From contig NZ_CP054021.1 in assembly GCF_005862305.2 (NCBI RefSeq), forward strand, positions 3,823,501-3,887,500: a stretch of DNA of 64,000 nucleotides. The letters run 5' to 3'. Positions within the stretch are counted from its first letter, which is position 1. Each line of letters begins with the position of its first letter. Positions 1 to 7,228 of the stretch are shown in pieces. Source of the stretch: Rhizobium indicum. GTDB lineage: Bacteria > Pseudomonadota > Alphaproteobacteria > Rhizobiales > Rhizobiaceae. Both the position numbers and the translations under genes were made by a program. Under the pieces are notes generated by a model. The model searched no databases and was not told the DNA's origin. It saw nothing but the letters and a program-made list of their open reading frames with translations.

Positions 1-344
1 TCCTCGCAGGGCACCATGATCGAGGCGATCAGCGCCCGGTCCGGCCAGTTCATCTTCACCTGCTTCATTTCCCGCAGGTTGGTATAGAGGTCGCGGTCGG
101 TGATGAGCTCGATGTTGTTCAAACCGAGCAGGCGGCGGTCGGCGCCCCAGATCGCGCCGTAGCGCGGGCCGTTGACGTTGACGACGGGCGGGCCTTCCTC
201 GCCCAGCGTCTTCCAGACCACGCCGCCCCAGCCGGCCTTGAAGGCGCGCTCGACGTTGTAGGCCTTGTCGGTCGGCGGCGCAGACGCCAGCCAGAACGGG
301 TTCGGGGATTTGATGCCGACGAAATTATTGCGGAGATCAGCCAT
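1..344 (-). CDS. preA: NAD-dependent dihydropyrimidine dehydrogenase subunit PreA (3' end outside window)
   Basis: The first 114 codons read MADLRNNFVGIKSPNPFWL and continue through a (P)FWLASAPPTDK-like segment and a GWGGVVWKTLG segment, typical of the class 1/2 dihydroorotate dehydrogenase-like FMN barrel of PreA. PreA reduces uracil and thymine to the 5,6-dihydro bases together with PreT. The start ATG lies 15 bases downstream of the preT stop, so the two are cotranscribed. The C-terminal part, including the ferredoxin-like domain expected for the family, is beyond position 1 and cannot be assessed. Confidence 0.9.
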   Translation of the reverse strand, partial: MADLRNNFVGIKSPNPFWLASAPPTDKAYNVERAFKAGWGGVVWKTLGEEGPPVVNVNGPRYGAIWGADRRLLGLNNIELITDRDLYTNLREMKQVKMNWPDRALIASIMVPCE

Positions 345-359
345 TGTTCATTCTCCCCT

Positions 360-1721
360 TCAAGCAACCGCGACAGCCGGAGCGGCTGCTGCGGTGAGGC
401 CACGATGGATGGATTCAGCCGCGTCGCGCCCGTGGGCGACGGCCGAAACCGTGAGATCGTCTCCGCCGAAGACGCAGTCGCCGCCGGCCCAGACGCCGTC
501 GAGCGAGGTATGGCCTTCGCCATCGACGGCGATGCGGCCGGATTCCATGCGCAGCGAACCGAGACCAGAGGCGTCAAAGCTCTGACCGATCGCCTTGAAG
601 ATCTGGTCGGCGGCAATGACACCGGTTTCGCCGGTGCCGACGAGGCGGCCTTCGAGAAGCGTCGTATATTCCACCTCGATAGCGGCGACTTTGCCGTCCT
701 GCGACAGGATCGATTTCGGCGCCAGCCAGTGCCGGATGATGACGCCCTTGGAGCTTGCCAGATCCTGCTCGAATTCGGAGGCGTTCATCTGTTCCTTGCC
801 ACGACGGTAACAGATCGTCACCTCCTCGGCGCCGAGCAGCTTTGCCTGCACGGCAGCGTCGATCGCCGTCATGCCGCCGCCAAGGACGACGACGCGGCGG
901 CCAATGGCGATTTCGCTTTTGTCTTCGGCCTGGCGAAGGGCCGTGATGAAATCGACGGCATCGTCGACGCCCGCAAGGTTTTCGCCCTCGATGCGCAGCG
1001 CGTTGACGCCGGCAAGACCGATACCGAGGAAGACGCCGTCATATTGCGCCTGCAGATCGGAAAGCGAAAAATCGAGGCCGAGACGCTGCCCATGCCGAAC
1101 CTCGATGCCGCCGATCGAGAGGACGTAATCGACTTCCTTCTGGGCGAAGTCGTCGACCGTCTTGTAGGTGGCGATACCGTATTCGTTGAGGCCGCCGGAT
1201 TTTTCCCTGGCATCATAGATGACGACGGAATGGCCGTTCACGGCCAAACGATGGGCGGCAGCAAGGCCGGCCGGGCCTGCGCCGACAACGGCGATGGTCT
1301 TTCCGCTCGGTTCAGCCCTGGCATAGAACTGCCGCCCGGCATGCATGGCGGCATCGGTCGCATAACGCTGCAGGCGGCCGATCTCGACGGGCCGCTCTTC
1401 AGCCGTGTTGCGCACACAGGCCTGTTCGCAGAGTTCTTCGGTGGGACAGACGCGGGCGCACATGCCGCCAAGGATGTTCTGGTCGAAGATCGTCTTTGCC
1501 GAGCCGATCGGATTGCCGGTCGAAATCTGGCGGATGAACAGCGGAATGTCGATCGAGGTGGGACAGGCCGTCATGCATGGCGCGTCATAACAGAAATAAC
1601 AGCGGTCAGCGGCGACCAGCGCCTCGTGATTGTCGAGGCGCGGATGAAGATCGGAAAAATTAGCCTCATACTCGGCGGGCGAAAGCCGGCCGGCATGAAT
1701 CCCGGTTTCCAGTCGTTCCAT
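360..1721 (-). CDS. preT: NAD(P)-dependent dihydropyrimidine dehydrogenase subunit PreT
   Basis: A 453-residue flavoprotein. The N-terminal cysteine-rich Fe-S region includes DRCYFCYDAPCMTACP and CARVCPTEELCEQACVR; it is followed by an FAD-binding GAGPAGLAAAHRLA loop at about residue 145 and an NAD(P)-binding VVVLGGGMTAID loop. This is the GltD-like electron-transfer subunit that feeds PreA in reductive pyrimidine degradation. An in-frame extension upstream exists, but the start at 1721 is preceded by a GAGGGAAC Shine-Dalgarno site and the homologous MERLETGIHAGRL begins there. It forms an operon with preA. Confidence 0.93.
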   Translation of the reverse strand: MERLETGIHAGRLSPAEYEANFSDLHPRLDNHEALVAADRCYFCYDAPCMTACPTSIDIPLFIRQISTGNPIGSAKTIFDQNILGGMCARVCPTEELCEQACVRNTAEERPVEIGRLQRYATDAAMHAGRQFYARAEPSGKTIAVVGAGPAGLAAAHRLAVNGHSVVIYDAREKSGGLNEYGIATYKTVDDFAQKEVDYVLSIGGIEVRHGQRLGLDFSLSDLQAQYDGVFLGIGLAGVNALRIEGENLAGVDDAVDFITALRQAEDKSEIAIGRRVVVLGGGMTAIDAAVQAKLLGAEEVTICYRRGKEQMNASEFEQDLASSKGVIIRHWLAPKSILSQDGKVAAIEVEYTTLLEGRLVGTGETGVIAADQIFKAIGQSFDASGLGSLRMESGRIAVDGEGHTSLDGVWAGGDCVFGGDDLTVSAVAHGRDAAESIHRGLTAAAAPAVAVA

Positions 1722-1950
1722 TGAAGTTCCCTCATTATTGGTAAACGGCCTGTGAGGGAAAGCGTAACTCAGGTTTAAAAATTTATCAAACGGTAAAATT
1801 TTTACGATTTTCTCTTGTGGCCTCCCAAGTAATGCACTGTTTTCGTTAGGAGAATTTACCCGACGGTGATGGGTGAAATGACTGGGTGTTCGACACGAGA
1901 AAGGCATCCGAAAAAAGATTCAAAAAAGTCGAATTTTTTGTTGGCGGCAG

Positions 1951-1975
1951 GGAACCAAAGTTTGATGTCGTCGTT
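1951..1975 (+). promoter_or_regulatory. Predicted sigma-EcfG (general stress) promoter of the small RNA
   Basis: GGAAC at 1951-1955, a 16-base spacer and CGTT at 1972-1975 match the alphaproteobacterial EcfG consensus GGAAC-N16/17-CGTT. No protein gene follows on this strand. A strong rho-independent terminator lies about 100 bases downstream, so this is best read as the promoter of a short noncoding transcript. Confidence 0.75.
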
Positions 1976-1981
1976 ATTGCG

Positions 1982-2105
1982 ATATCCGGATGGTGATCGC
2001 ATCGACCCAACATGCGCGCCCCCAACCCACTATCCGGACGTACTCACGGTCCCCTCCCGGTGAGTGAAGACAGCTGGTGCGCCGCCCTCGCACCGGCTGT
2101 TTTTC
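1982..2105 (+). ncRNA. Candidate GsrN-like general stress response small RNA
   Basis: A transcript of about 120 nt is predicted from the EcfG-type promoter at 1951-1975 to the terminator at 2070-2105. TCCGGAT (1985-1991) pairs with ATCCGGA (2032-2038), exposing a C-rich loop containing GCCCCCAACCC. A second hairpin, CTCAC/GTGAG (2043-2064), presents TCCCCTC in its loop. C-rich loops able to pair with Shine-Dalgarno sequences are the hallmark of GsrN, the sigma-T-dependent small RNA of Caulobacter; from memory, Rhizobiaceae homologues beside the phyR-nepR-ecfG locus have been proposed. No credible ORF occupies the region. The start is estimated from the -10 element and could be off by a few bases. 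Confidence 0.7.
2070..2105 (+). terminator. Rho-independent terminator of the candidate small RNA
   Basis: ACAGCTGGTGCG (2070-2081) pairs with CGCACCGGCTGT (2089-2100), a 12-bp stem with one G-U pair and a 7-nt loop, followed by TTTTT. It points along the plus strand, away from the converging kinase gene. Confidence 0.85.
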
Positions 2106-2129
2106 TGTTTTCGGCTGCCTCCCGGCTTT

Positions 2130-3143
2130 TCACACGCGCTTGAAGATCTCGAATTCGCTTTCCGGAATGGTCAAACGATATTCGATGCGACCGGGAATGA
2201 GGTTCAACTCCGCTTTGCCATTGACCGACGAGGGCACGACACGCTCCAGCACGGTACGTCCGAAGCTGTTGTCGCTGAATTCGTGGATTTCCGACTGATC
2301 ATGCAGCACTTCCGCCCAGGCGATTTCGATCGCCTTCCTGTCGTTGATCATGGCTTCGCGGCAATTCAGCGTGATGGAGGCGGCGCCGCCTGATATCGCG
2401 CCAAAGGAGGCGGAGTTGACGATGAGTTCGTGGAGGGCGAGCCCGAGATGTACGGCGGCATTCGGTGTCAGGTGAGCGTTGATCCCGTAGATCGGCATGG
2501 AGCCGGCCGTTTCCGGCCAATAGGGGGCAAACTGCTTTTCGGCGAGTTCGAAGAGGTAGGCGCCGCGCCAGCTCGAATCCGTGATCAGGTCCTGCGAATT
2601 GGACAGCGATTGCAGCCGTCCGCGGAACTTAAGGAGGAAGCTGTCGAGAGAGAGCGTGTTGCGCGCCGTCTGCGTGGCAATGCCCTGGATGATGGCGAGA
2701 AGGTTCTTCGAGCGGTGTGAGAGTTCGCGCAGCAACGACTTCAGAACTTTTTCGCGATGCCGGCTTTCGGTGACTTCAGCCATGACGGAAAGAAGTCCAT
2801 ATGCGCCGCGTTCGCCGGTGCGCTGGATCTTCAGTTCATAAGTGCGCGTTTCGCCGTCAACGTCGATCTCGACCTCGGCATTGTTAGGGATGCCGGTTTC
2901 CAGCACCTTGTGTTTCAGCGCAGTCAGATATTGCCCATGGGCGTCGCCAAAAAGGGCGGCGTCGCTGCCGCCGGGCATAAAGAGCGACGCGAAATGCGGC
3001 GGCAGATTTTCGGCGTAGAAGATCGACAGTCGGGCGTCCTGGCAGAGGATCGAAATCCCGGCGCTGCCGAGCGCGCGTTCCATCATTGCGGCTTTGCCTT
3101 CAAAGGTGAAAGGCATGCCGGACAATGGTTCAGTCGTATTCAC
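2130..3143 (-). CDS. HWE/HisKA_2-family sensor histidine kinase of the general stress response
   Basis: A 337-residue soluble kinase. An N-terminal PAS-like segment (about 20-130) precedes the phosphoacceptor motif ELSHRSKNLLAIIQG, with His143 as the predicted phosphorylated residue, and an ATPase N-box LHELIVNSASFG typical of the HWE/HisKA_2 class. No membrane segment is seen. It lies next to phyR in the same orientation, so it is the likely cognate kinase, phosphorylating PhyR to release EcfG. I chose the GTG start at 3143 because AAGGAAAGG stands seven bases before it. An ATG further upstream at 3269 lies at or before the predicted transcription start of the EcfG-type promoter at 3273-3298. 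Confidence 0.85.
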   Translation of the reverse strand: MNTTEPLSGMPFTFEGKAAMMERALGSAGISILCQDARLSIFYAENLPPHFASLFMPGGSDAALFGDAHGQYLTALKHKVLETGIPNNAEVEIDVDGETRTYELKIQRTGERGAYGLLSVMAEVTESRHREKVLKSLLRELSHRSKNLLAIIQGIATQTARNTLSLDSFLLKFRGRLQSLSNSQDLITDSSWRGAYLFELAEKQFAPYWPETAGSMPIYGINAHLTPNAAVHLGLALHELIVNSASFGAISGGAASITLNCREAMINDRKAIEIAWAEVLHDQSEIHEFSDNSFGRTVLERVVPSSVNGKAELNLIPGRIEYRLTIPESEFEIFKRV

Positions 3144-3272
3144 TCGGCCGCCTTTCCTTGTGACATCTTGAACGTCGCTGAAGGGAGCGCCCTTCCAGAC
3201 ACCGCCTGCCAACTTTAGAACAAAGCGCTGCAAAAAACCGTTAAAGCCACCGGAGCGTCCCGGTAGCACCGG

Positions 3273-3298
3273 AACGCCTGCTTTGGCGATTTGGTTCC
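3273..3298 (-). promoter_or_regulatory. Predicted sigma-EcfG promoter of the histidine kinase gene
   Basis: On the minus strand GGAAC (3298-3294), a 17-base spacer and CGTT (3276-3273) match the EcfG consensus. The predicted transcript starts near 3265, giving a leader of about 120 nt to the GTG at 3143. Confidence 0.65.
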
Positions 3299-3318
3299 GA
3301 AGGCCGGAAAATTGCGTC

Positions 3319-4113
3319 TCAGGCGGCTACTCTGGTCGATTCATTGAAGAAAAGAGCCTGACTGATCAGTGCCTTGACCATGTCGGGATTGAAGGGCTTG
3401 GTGACAAGGAAAGTCGGTTCCGGGCGCTCGCCGGTCAGAAGCCGTTCCGGGAAAGCGGTGATGAAGATCACCGGTACGCTCGACGTCTTGAGGATGTCGT
3501 TGACTGCGTCGATGCCGGAGCTGCCGTCGGCAAGCTGGATGTCGGCCAGCACCATGCTCGGCTTGGTCTTATTGTAAAGCGCCACGGCCTCGGCATGCGT
3601 ACGGGCAATGCCGGTGACGCGATGGCCGAGGCTCTCGACCATCTGCTCGATATCCATGGCGATCAGCGGTTCGTCCTCGATGATCATGATATCGGTTGCG
3701 ACCTGACGGGAAATCTCCTGCGACGCGACGTCGAGCAGATGCATGACATCCTGTTCCTCGGTTTCCAGAATTTCGGCGATTTCGGCGACGCGGAAATTCT
3801 CCACGGATGCGAGCAGGAAGGCCTGACGGGCGCGCGGCGAAACCTTGGAAAGGTTCAGCGTGGCGCGCTGCTCCCAGGCATAGGGCGAGGTCGGCTCTGG
3901 AATCTGGACTGCGGTGGAACCAAACAGTTGCGTGAACAGTTTGTAGAGTGCGACCCGGTCATTCGCCGTATCCGGAAAAATCGACAGATCGGCGATGATG
4001 GCTTCGAGAACGGCGGCGACGTAAGCGTCGCCCGAAGTCTGTGTGCCGGTAAGGGCGCGGGAATAGCGGCGCAGATAAGGAAGGTGCGGCGCAATCCGAG
4101 TAGAAAGTGTCAT
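3319..4113 (-). CDS. phyR: PhyR, response regulator and anti-sigma-factor antagonist
   Basis: A 264-residue protein with an N-terminal EcfG-like sigma mimic domain (about 1-130) and a C-terminal receiver domain (about 140-255). The receiver has the acidic pair Glu146/Asp147, phosphoacceptor Asp191 (VLADIQLADG), Thr219 and Lys239. Phosphorylated PhyR sequesters NepR, freeing sigma EcfG. The ATG at 4113 has a good AGGAGC ribosome-binding site. It is divergent from nepR-ecfG and faces a near-perfect EcfG promoter, implying positive feedback. Length and domain order are standard for the family. Confidence 0.96.
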   Translation of the reverse strand: MTLSTRIAPHLPYLRRYSRALTGTQTSGDAYVAAVLEAIIADLSIFPDTANDRVALYKLFTQLFGSTAVQIPEPTSPYAWEQRATLNLSKVSPRARQAFLLASVENFRVAEIAEILETEEQDVMHLLDVASQEISRQVATDIMIIEDEPLIAMDIEQMVESLGHRVTGIARTHAEAVALYNKTKPSMVLADIQLADGSSGIDAVNDILKTSSVPVIFITAFPERLLTGERPEPTFLVTKPFNPDMVKALISQALFFNESTRVAA

Positions 4114-4159
4114 TAATGGGCTCCTGCATACAGGCCGGCATTGGCTTCAATGAGCGGTT

Positions 4160-4184
4160 AACGCCGCCTTGATAAAAAAGTTCC
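4160..4184 (-). promoter_or_regulatory. Predicted sigma-EcfG promoter of phyR
   Basis: On the minus strand GGAAC (4184-4180), exactly 16 bases and CGTT (4163-4160). Its -35 element abuts the -35 element of the opposite promoter, together forming the palindrome GTTCCGGAAC at 4180-4189. Confidence 0.8.
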
Positions 4185-4208
4185 GGAACGGCAGGAACTT
4201 TTTTCGTT
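4185..4208 (+). promoter_or_regulatory. Predicted sigma-EcfG promoter of nepR-ecfG
   Basis: GGAAC (4185-4189), then CGTT at 4205-4208 after 15 bases (16 to GTT), slightly short of the usual spacing. It is placed back to back with the phyR promoter and about 160 bases upstream of nepR. Confidence 0.6.
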
Positions 4209-4370
4209 GCGCCGCATTATTCCAGCCGACGAAGAAAGGGCGTAGCGTTTTGACCCATGCAACGGCAAATGCCAGCGACATCGACAATGGAACGTTCGAT
4301 GTCGATGGTTGAAATCGTTTTTGATCCCATCCACGCTCCTCGAACAGACAACCGGCGAGAAGACGAATTG

Positions 4371-4577
4371 ATGACTACACGCAAGAAAGAAGCAGCCGAT
4401 CAGCGAAAGCTGGAGCTGCGGGCAAGCGACATCCTGGACCCGAACAACCAGATCGGCGTCAGGCTGCGGTCGCTCTATTCGGCCGCTCAGGATGAGGCGA
4501 TTCCCGATCGTTTTCTCGACCTTCTCGAAAAGCTCGACCATGCTGAAATGATGGCTTCTGCCAAGATGGCCGAATAG
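4371..4577 (+). CDS. nepR: NepR, anti-sigma factor of EcfG
   Basis: A 68-residue protein. The conserved core IGVRLRSLYSAAQDEAIPDRFLDLLEKLD holds the two amphipathic helices by which NepR-family anti-sigma factors bind EcfG or phosphorylated PhyR; the shorter motif GVRLRSLY is the diagnostic part. An in-frame ATG lies upstream at 4257, but the start at 4371 gives the usual family length and leaves room for a leader. It lies nine bases upstream of ecfG in one operon. Confidence 0.93.
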   Translation: MTTRKKEAADQRKLELRASDILDPNNQIGVRLRSLYSAAQDEAIPDRFLDLLEKLDHAEMMASAKMAE

Positions 4578-4586
4578 GATCGCCGC

Positions 4587-5144
4587 ATGGAAGACAAATC
4601 GCAACCCAGCTTCAAGCGGGAACTGCTGGCGGCACTCCCAAGCCTTCGCGCCTTCGCGATCTCGCTCATCGGGCGGCACGACCGTGCCGACGATCTCGTC
4701 CAGGACACCATCATGAAAGCCTGGGCCAAGCAGGATCATTTCGAGATGGGCACCAATATGAAGGCCTGGCTCTTTACGATCCTGCGCAACGAACTCTATA
4801 GCCAGATGCGCAAGAGCGGCCGCGAAGTGCAGGACAGCGACGGGCTGTTTACCGAATCGATGGCGATGCACCCCTCGCAATATGGTGCGCTCGATCTGCA
4901 GGACTTCAAGAAGGCGCTCGACCAGCTGCCGCCGGATCAACGCGAGGCGATCATCCTCGTCGGCGCCTCGGGTTTTTCCTACGAGGAGGCGGCCGAAATC
5001 TGCGGCTGCGCCGTGGGTACCATCAAAAGCCGCGTCAACCGGGCCCGTCAGCGGCTGCAGGAGTTGCTGCAGATATCAGGCGAGGCTGATTTCGGCCCCG
5101 ACGCCACCTCGGCGCCGCTGACATCGAAGGCTTTCGCGTTCTGA
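4587..5144 (+). CDS. ecfG: RNA polymerase sigma factor EcfG (general stress response sigma)
   Basis: A 185-residue ECF sigma factor. Region 2 contains HDRADDLVQDTIMKAW; region 4 contains LPPDQREAIILVGASGFSYEEAA and a GTIKSRVNRARQRL recognition helix. It directs transcription from GGAAC-N16/17-CGTT promoters, several of which occur in this window (1951, 3298, 4184, 4185, 6384, 18931). It follows nepR directly and is closed by a strong terminator. Confidence 0.96.
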   Translation: MEDKSQPSFKRELLAALPSLRAFAISLIGRHDRADDLVQDTIMKAWAKQDHFEMGTNMKAWLFTILRNELYSQMRKSGREVQDSDGLFTESMAMHPSQYGALDLQDFKKALDQLPPDQREAIILVGASGFSYEEAAEICGCAVGTIKSRVNRARQRLQELLQISGEADFGPDATSAPLTSKAFAF

Positions 5145-5163
5145 CAGGAGTTGTATTTGGGAG

Positions 5164-5196
5164 GAAAGCCGGCCGCCTTCGGGCGCCGGCTTTTTT
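5164..5196 (+). terminator. Rho-independent terminator after ecfG
   Basis: AAAGCCGGC and GCCGGCTTT form the stem around an inner GCC-TTCG-GGC tetraloop hairpin, followed by TTTTTT. Confidence 0.9.
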
Positions 5197-5262
5197 GTGT
5201 TTGGCGGTGTGTGAAGGACGCGTTCCACGGGATGGACGGCCATTCGAAGCACTACCTCTCCA

Positions 5263-5399
5263 CCCTCATTCCTGTGCTTGTCACAGGAATCCAGTGCGCC
5301 AAGTCCTTGGGCGCGAAAGACTCTTTCCACTTGGTATTGGTTTATTCACGGCGCGGACGCGCCGTGGCTGGATTCCTGTGACAAGCACAGGAATGAGGG
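5263..5399. repeat. RIME-like palindromic intergenic element
   Basis: A perfect 32-bp inverted repeat (5263-5294 and 5368-5399; core TTCCTGTGCTTGTCACAGGA) flanks about 73 bp. Each arm is itself a small palindrome, and the centre carries another, CACGGCGCGGACGCGCCGTG at 5347-5366. This nested hairpin layout is typical of the intergenic mosaic elements dispersed in Rhizobium genomes. It occupies the space between ecfG and the convergent gene at 5494; nothing coding is seen in 5197-5493. Confidence 0.75.
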
Positions 5400-5493
5400 A
5401 GGGGTCGGCGTCGTAGCCCAATCCTCTGCTGGGATGCAAACCTGCTTCTCCTCGTCCTTTTTCTTAGAACGATCAGGGGAGCCAGTCCCCCCA

Positions 5494-5895
5494 TCAATCC
5501 TCGCGCTTCGAGCCCACCAGATTGGCCGCGACGATTGCTGCCAGAACACCGGCAGTCAGGAGCGGCTGGGCGCGGATAAGACCGAGCCCGACCGTTGCCA
5601 GCGATTCCACCGCCGCACGGCGTTCACGGGCGCGGCGTGCTTCCCTGGCGTTGATGATCGACATCGCCACCAGGGCGATGATGGCGATAAGCAGCGCGCA
5701 GGCGGCCAGGAAAAGGGCAGCGCCGACCGGGCCGTAGATGCCGGCGAGCCAGATGGCGCCGGCGGTGACGGTCAGCGCGTAGGCGGTGAGGAGGAAAAGC
5801 ACGGCAAGCGCAATGAAGATGCTATTGCGCTTGGCGCGCGCAACGGTCCGGTGCACGCTTGCGCCCGTCAGCAGGCTGAGGATCGAAAACAGCAT
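5494..5895 (-). CDS. Small membrane protein, holin-X-like (phage holin superfamily fold)
   Basis: 133 residues with two N-terminal membrane segments (about 27-52 and 55-82), a basic linker (INAREARRARERRA) and a C-terminal hydrophobic stretch (LLTAGVLAAIVAANLVG). This resembles the holin-X/YqjE-like membrane proteins often encoded next to ElaB/YqjD-family genes. No phage genes surround it, so a lysis role is unlikely. It starts nine bases after the gene at 5905-6249 and probably shares its EcfG-type promoter, making it a candidate envelope stress protein. Confidence 0.75.
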   Translation of the reverse strand: MLFSILSLLTGASVHRTVARAKRNSIFIALAVLFLLTAYALTVTAGAIWLAGIYGPVGAALFLAACALLIAIIALVAMSIINAREARRARERRAAVESLATVGLGLIRAQPLLTAGVLAAIVAANLVGSKRED

Positions 5896-5904
5896 CGCGC
5901 TTCC

Positions 5905-6249
5905 TCAGCGCCGGGCGAGGAAGGCGATGGCAAGGCCGAAAACGGCCGCGGCGCCGATGGTTGCCAGCGGATGCTTGCGCACGGTATCGCGCATTTCCGT
6001 CGCGCCGCGCTCATAGCCTTGCTGCAATTCGCGCAGCAGATCCTCGCTGCGGCCGAGCAGTTCTTCATAGCCGGCACCGGCCTGGCTGCGGAATTTTTCG
6101 CCCTGATGGCGCGAACTCTTGCCGACAAGGCGTGTCAGTTCCGCGAGTTCGTCGCGAAGCGCCTCGACCTGCTCCTCGATGCCGGATTCCAAATTGTGGA
6201 AGGTACCGTTGCGGCGACTGCGGCCGGACTGGAAGATAGAATAGCTCAT
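5905..6249 (-). CDS. DUF883/ElaB-YqjD-like membrane-anchored protein
   Basis: 114 residues: a long amphipathic helical body (VEALRDELAELTRLVGKSS, then EELLGRSEDLLRELQQG) followed by one C-terminal membrane anchor (HPLATIGAAAVFGLAIAFLARR region) ending in arginines. This is the architecture of ElaB/YgaM/YqjD inner-membrane proteins, which bind ribosomes in stationary-phase E. coli. The start at 6249 has a GGAGA site. A consensus EcfG promoter at 6360-6384 makes it a GSR regulon candidate. Confidence 0.8.
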   Translation of the reverse strand: MSYSIFQSGRSRRNGTFHNLESGIEEQVEALRDELAELTRLVGKSSRHQGEKFRSQAGAGYEELLGRSEDLLRELQQGYERGATEMRDTVRKHPLATIGAAAVFGLAIAFLARR

Positions 6250-6359
6250 GGCTGTCTCCATTGGCTGGGGCGCGCGCAAGCCCGCCTATTTCGCACGAGG
6301 GTCACCACCGTCCGTTGCATGAATGATATCGCCCGGCATTGACCCAGATCACTGCCGAC

Positions 6360-6384
6360 AACGTGCCGGACGATCAAAAGTTCC
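6360..6384 (-). promoter_or_regulatory. Predicted sigma-EcfG promoter of the 6249-5494 operon
   Basis: On the minus strand GGAAC (6384-6380), 16 bases and CGTT (6363-6360): an exact match. The predicted start near 6350 leaves a leader of about 100 nt. Confidence 0.75.
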
Positions 6385-6397
6385 GCCCGCGCAGTGC

Positions 6398-7216
6398 TCA
6401 GGGGTGGGAAACGGCGCTGTGGGCGAGCACGAAGGGCGTGCCGTCTGATGGTACCTGGTTTATCCGCAGCGCGCAGCCGAACACCGAGAGCATCGTTTCG
6501 TTCGTCAGCACTTCACCGATGCTGCCGGCGGCGGCGAGGCGGCCGGATTTCATCAGCACGATGCGGTCGGCAAAGAGTGCGGTCAGATTGAGATCGTGCA
6601 TAACGGCGATGACGCCGCCGCCGCGTTCGCAGAAATTGCGGGCGAGCGTCATGATGGTCAGCTGGTGGCTGATATCGAGGCTCGAGACCGGCTCGTCGAG
6701 CAGCAGCCAACAGGGTCTGCCGTCGACGACGGGCTCGGCGATCTGGCAGAGCACGCGGGCAAGCTGCACACGCTGCTGCTCGCCGCCGGAGAGCTCCTGA
6801 TAGAAACGACCTTCGAAGCCGGTCAAGTCGACGGACGCAAGCGCTGCCGCCGCCGTCCGCTCGGCCTTGTCGGGATGCAGGTTGAGGCCTGATGTCAGGC
6901 CCATGCGGACGATCTCGCGCACGGTAAAGGGAAAGGAGATGGTGCTTGCCTGCGGCAGCACCCCACGAATGGCGGCAAGCTGCCAGGGTTTCAGCGCCTT
7001 CACCTCGTCGTCGCCGATGCGTACCGAGCCGCCATAGGCAAGTTCGCCGGAGATGGCTTTCATCGTCGTCGTCTTGCCGGAGCCGTTCGGCCCGGCAATC
7101 GCCGTCAGCTCGCCGGCCTTTGCCGTGAAGGCGACGTCGCTGATGATGGTCTTGCCGGAAAGGCGCACGGAGACGCCGGAAACTTCGATCATCGCAATGT
7201 CACTCACGGGGGTCAC
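6398..7216 (-). CDS. hmuV: Haem ABC transporter ATP-binding protein HmuV
   Basis: 272 residues with Walker A GPNGSGKTTT, Q-loop PQAS, signature LSGGEQQRVQLARVL, Walker B WLLLDEP and the switch His in VMHDLNL. HmuV powers import of haem through HmuU after delivery by HmuT. The longest reading begins at a GTG (7216); an internal ATG at 7192 (MIEVSGVSVRL) is equally compatible with the family and neither has a strong ribosome-binding site. It lies 12 bases after the hmuU stop, last gene of hmuPSTUV. Confidence 0.93.
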   Translation of the reverse strand: MTPVSDIAMIEVSGVSVRLSGKTIISDVAFTAKAGELTAIAGPNGSGKTTTMKAISGELAYGGSVRIGDDEVKALKPWQLAAIRGVLPQASTISFPFTVREIVRMGLTSGLNLHPDKAERTAAAALASVDLTGFEGRFYQELSGGEQQRVQLARVLCQIAEPVVDGRPCWLLLDEPVSSLDISHQLTIMTLARNFCERGGGVIAVMHDLNLTALFADRIVLMKSGRLAAAGSIGEVLTNETMLSVFGCALRINQVPSDGTPFVLAHSAVSHP

Positions 7217-7228
7217 TCACGACATCAC

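Noticed and set aside
405..1724. A 439-codon plus-strand frame opposite preT
   Set aside because: Antisense shadow; the minus strand has an intact flavoprotein with Fe-S and nucleotide-binding motifs.
4289..4316. GGAAC at 4289 on the plus strand as a second nepR promoter
   Set aside because: The nearest CGTT is 22 bases away, outside the tolerated spacing.
5208..5233. GGAAC on the minus strand near 5227 as another EcfG promoter
   Set aside because: No CGTT at 16-17 bases spacing and no gene downstream; it is part of the repeat-rich intergenic space.
5494..5895. Phage holin, hence a prophage remnant
   Set aside because: No integrase, capsid, lysin or att sites nearby; the protein pairs with an ElaB-like gene under a stress promoter instead.
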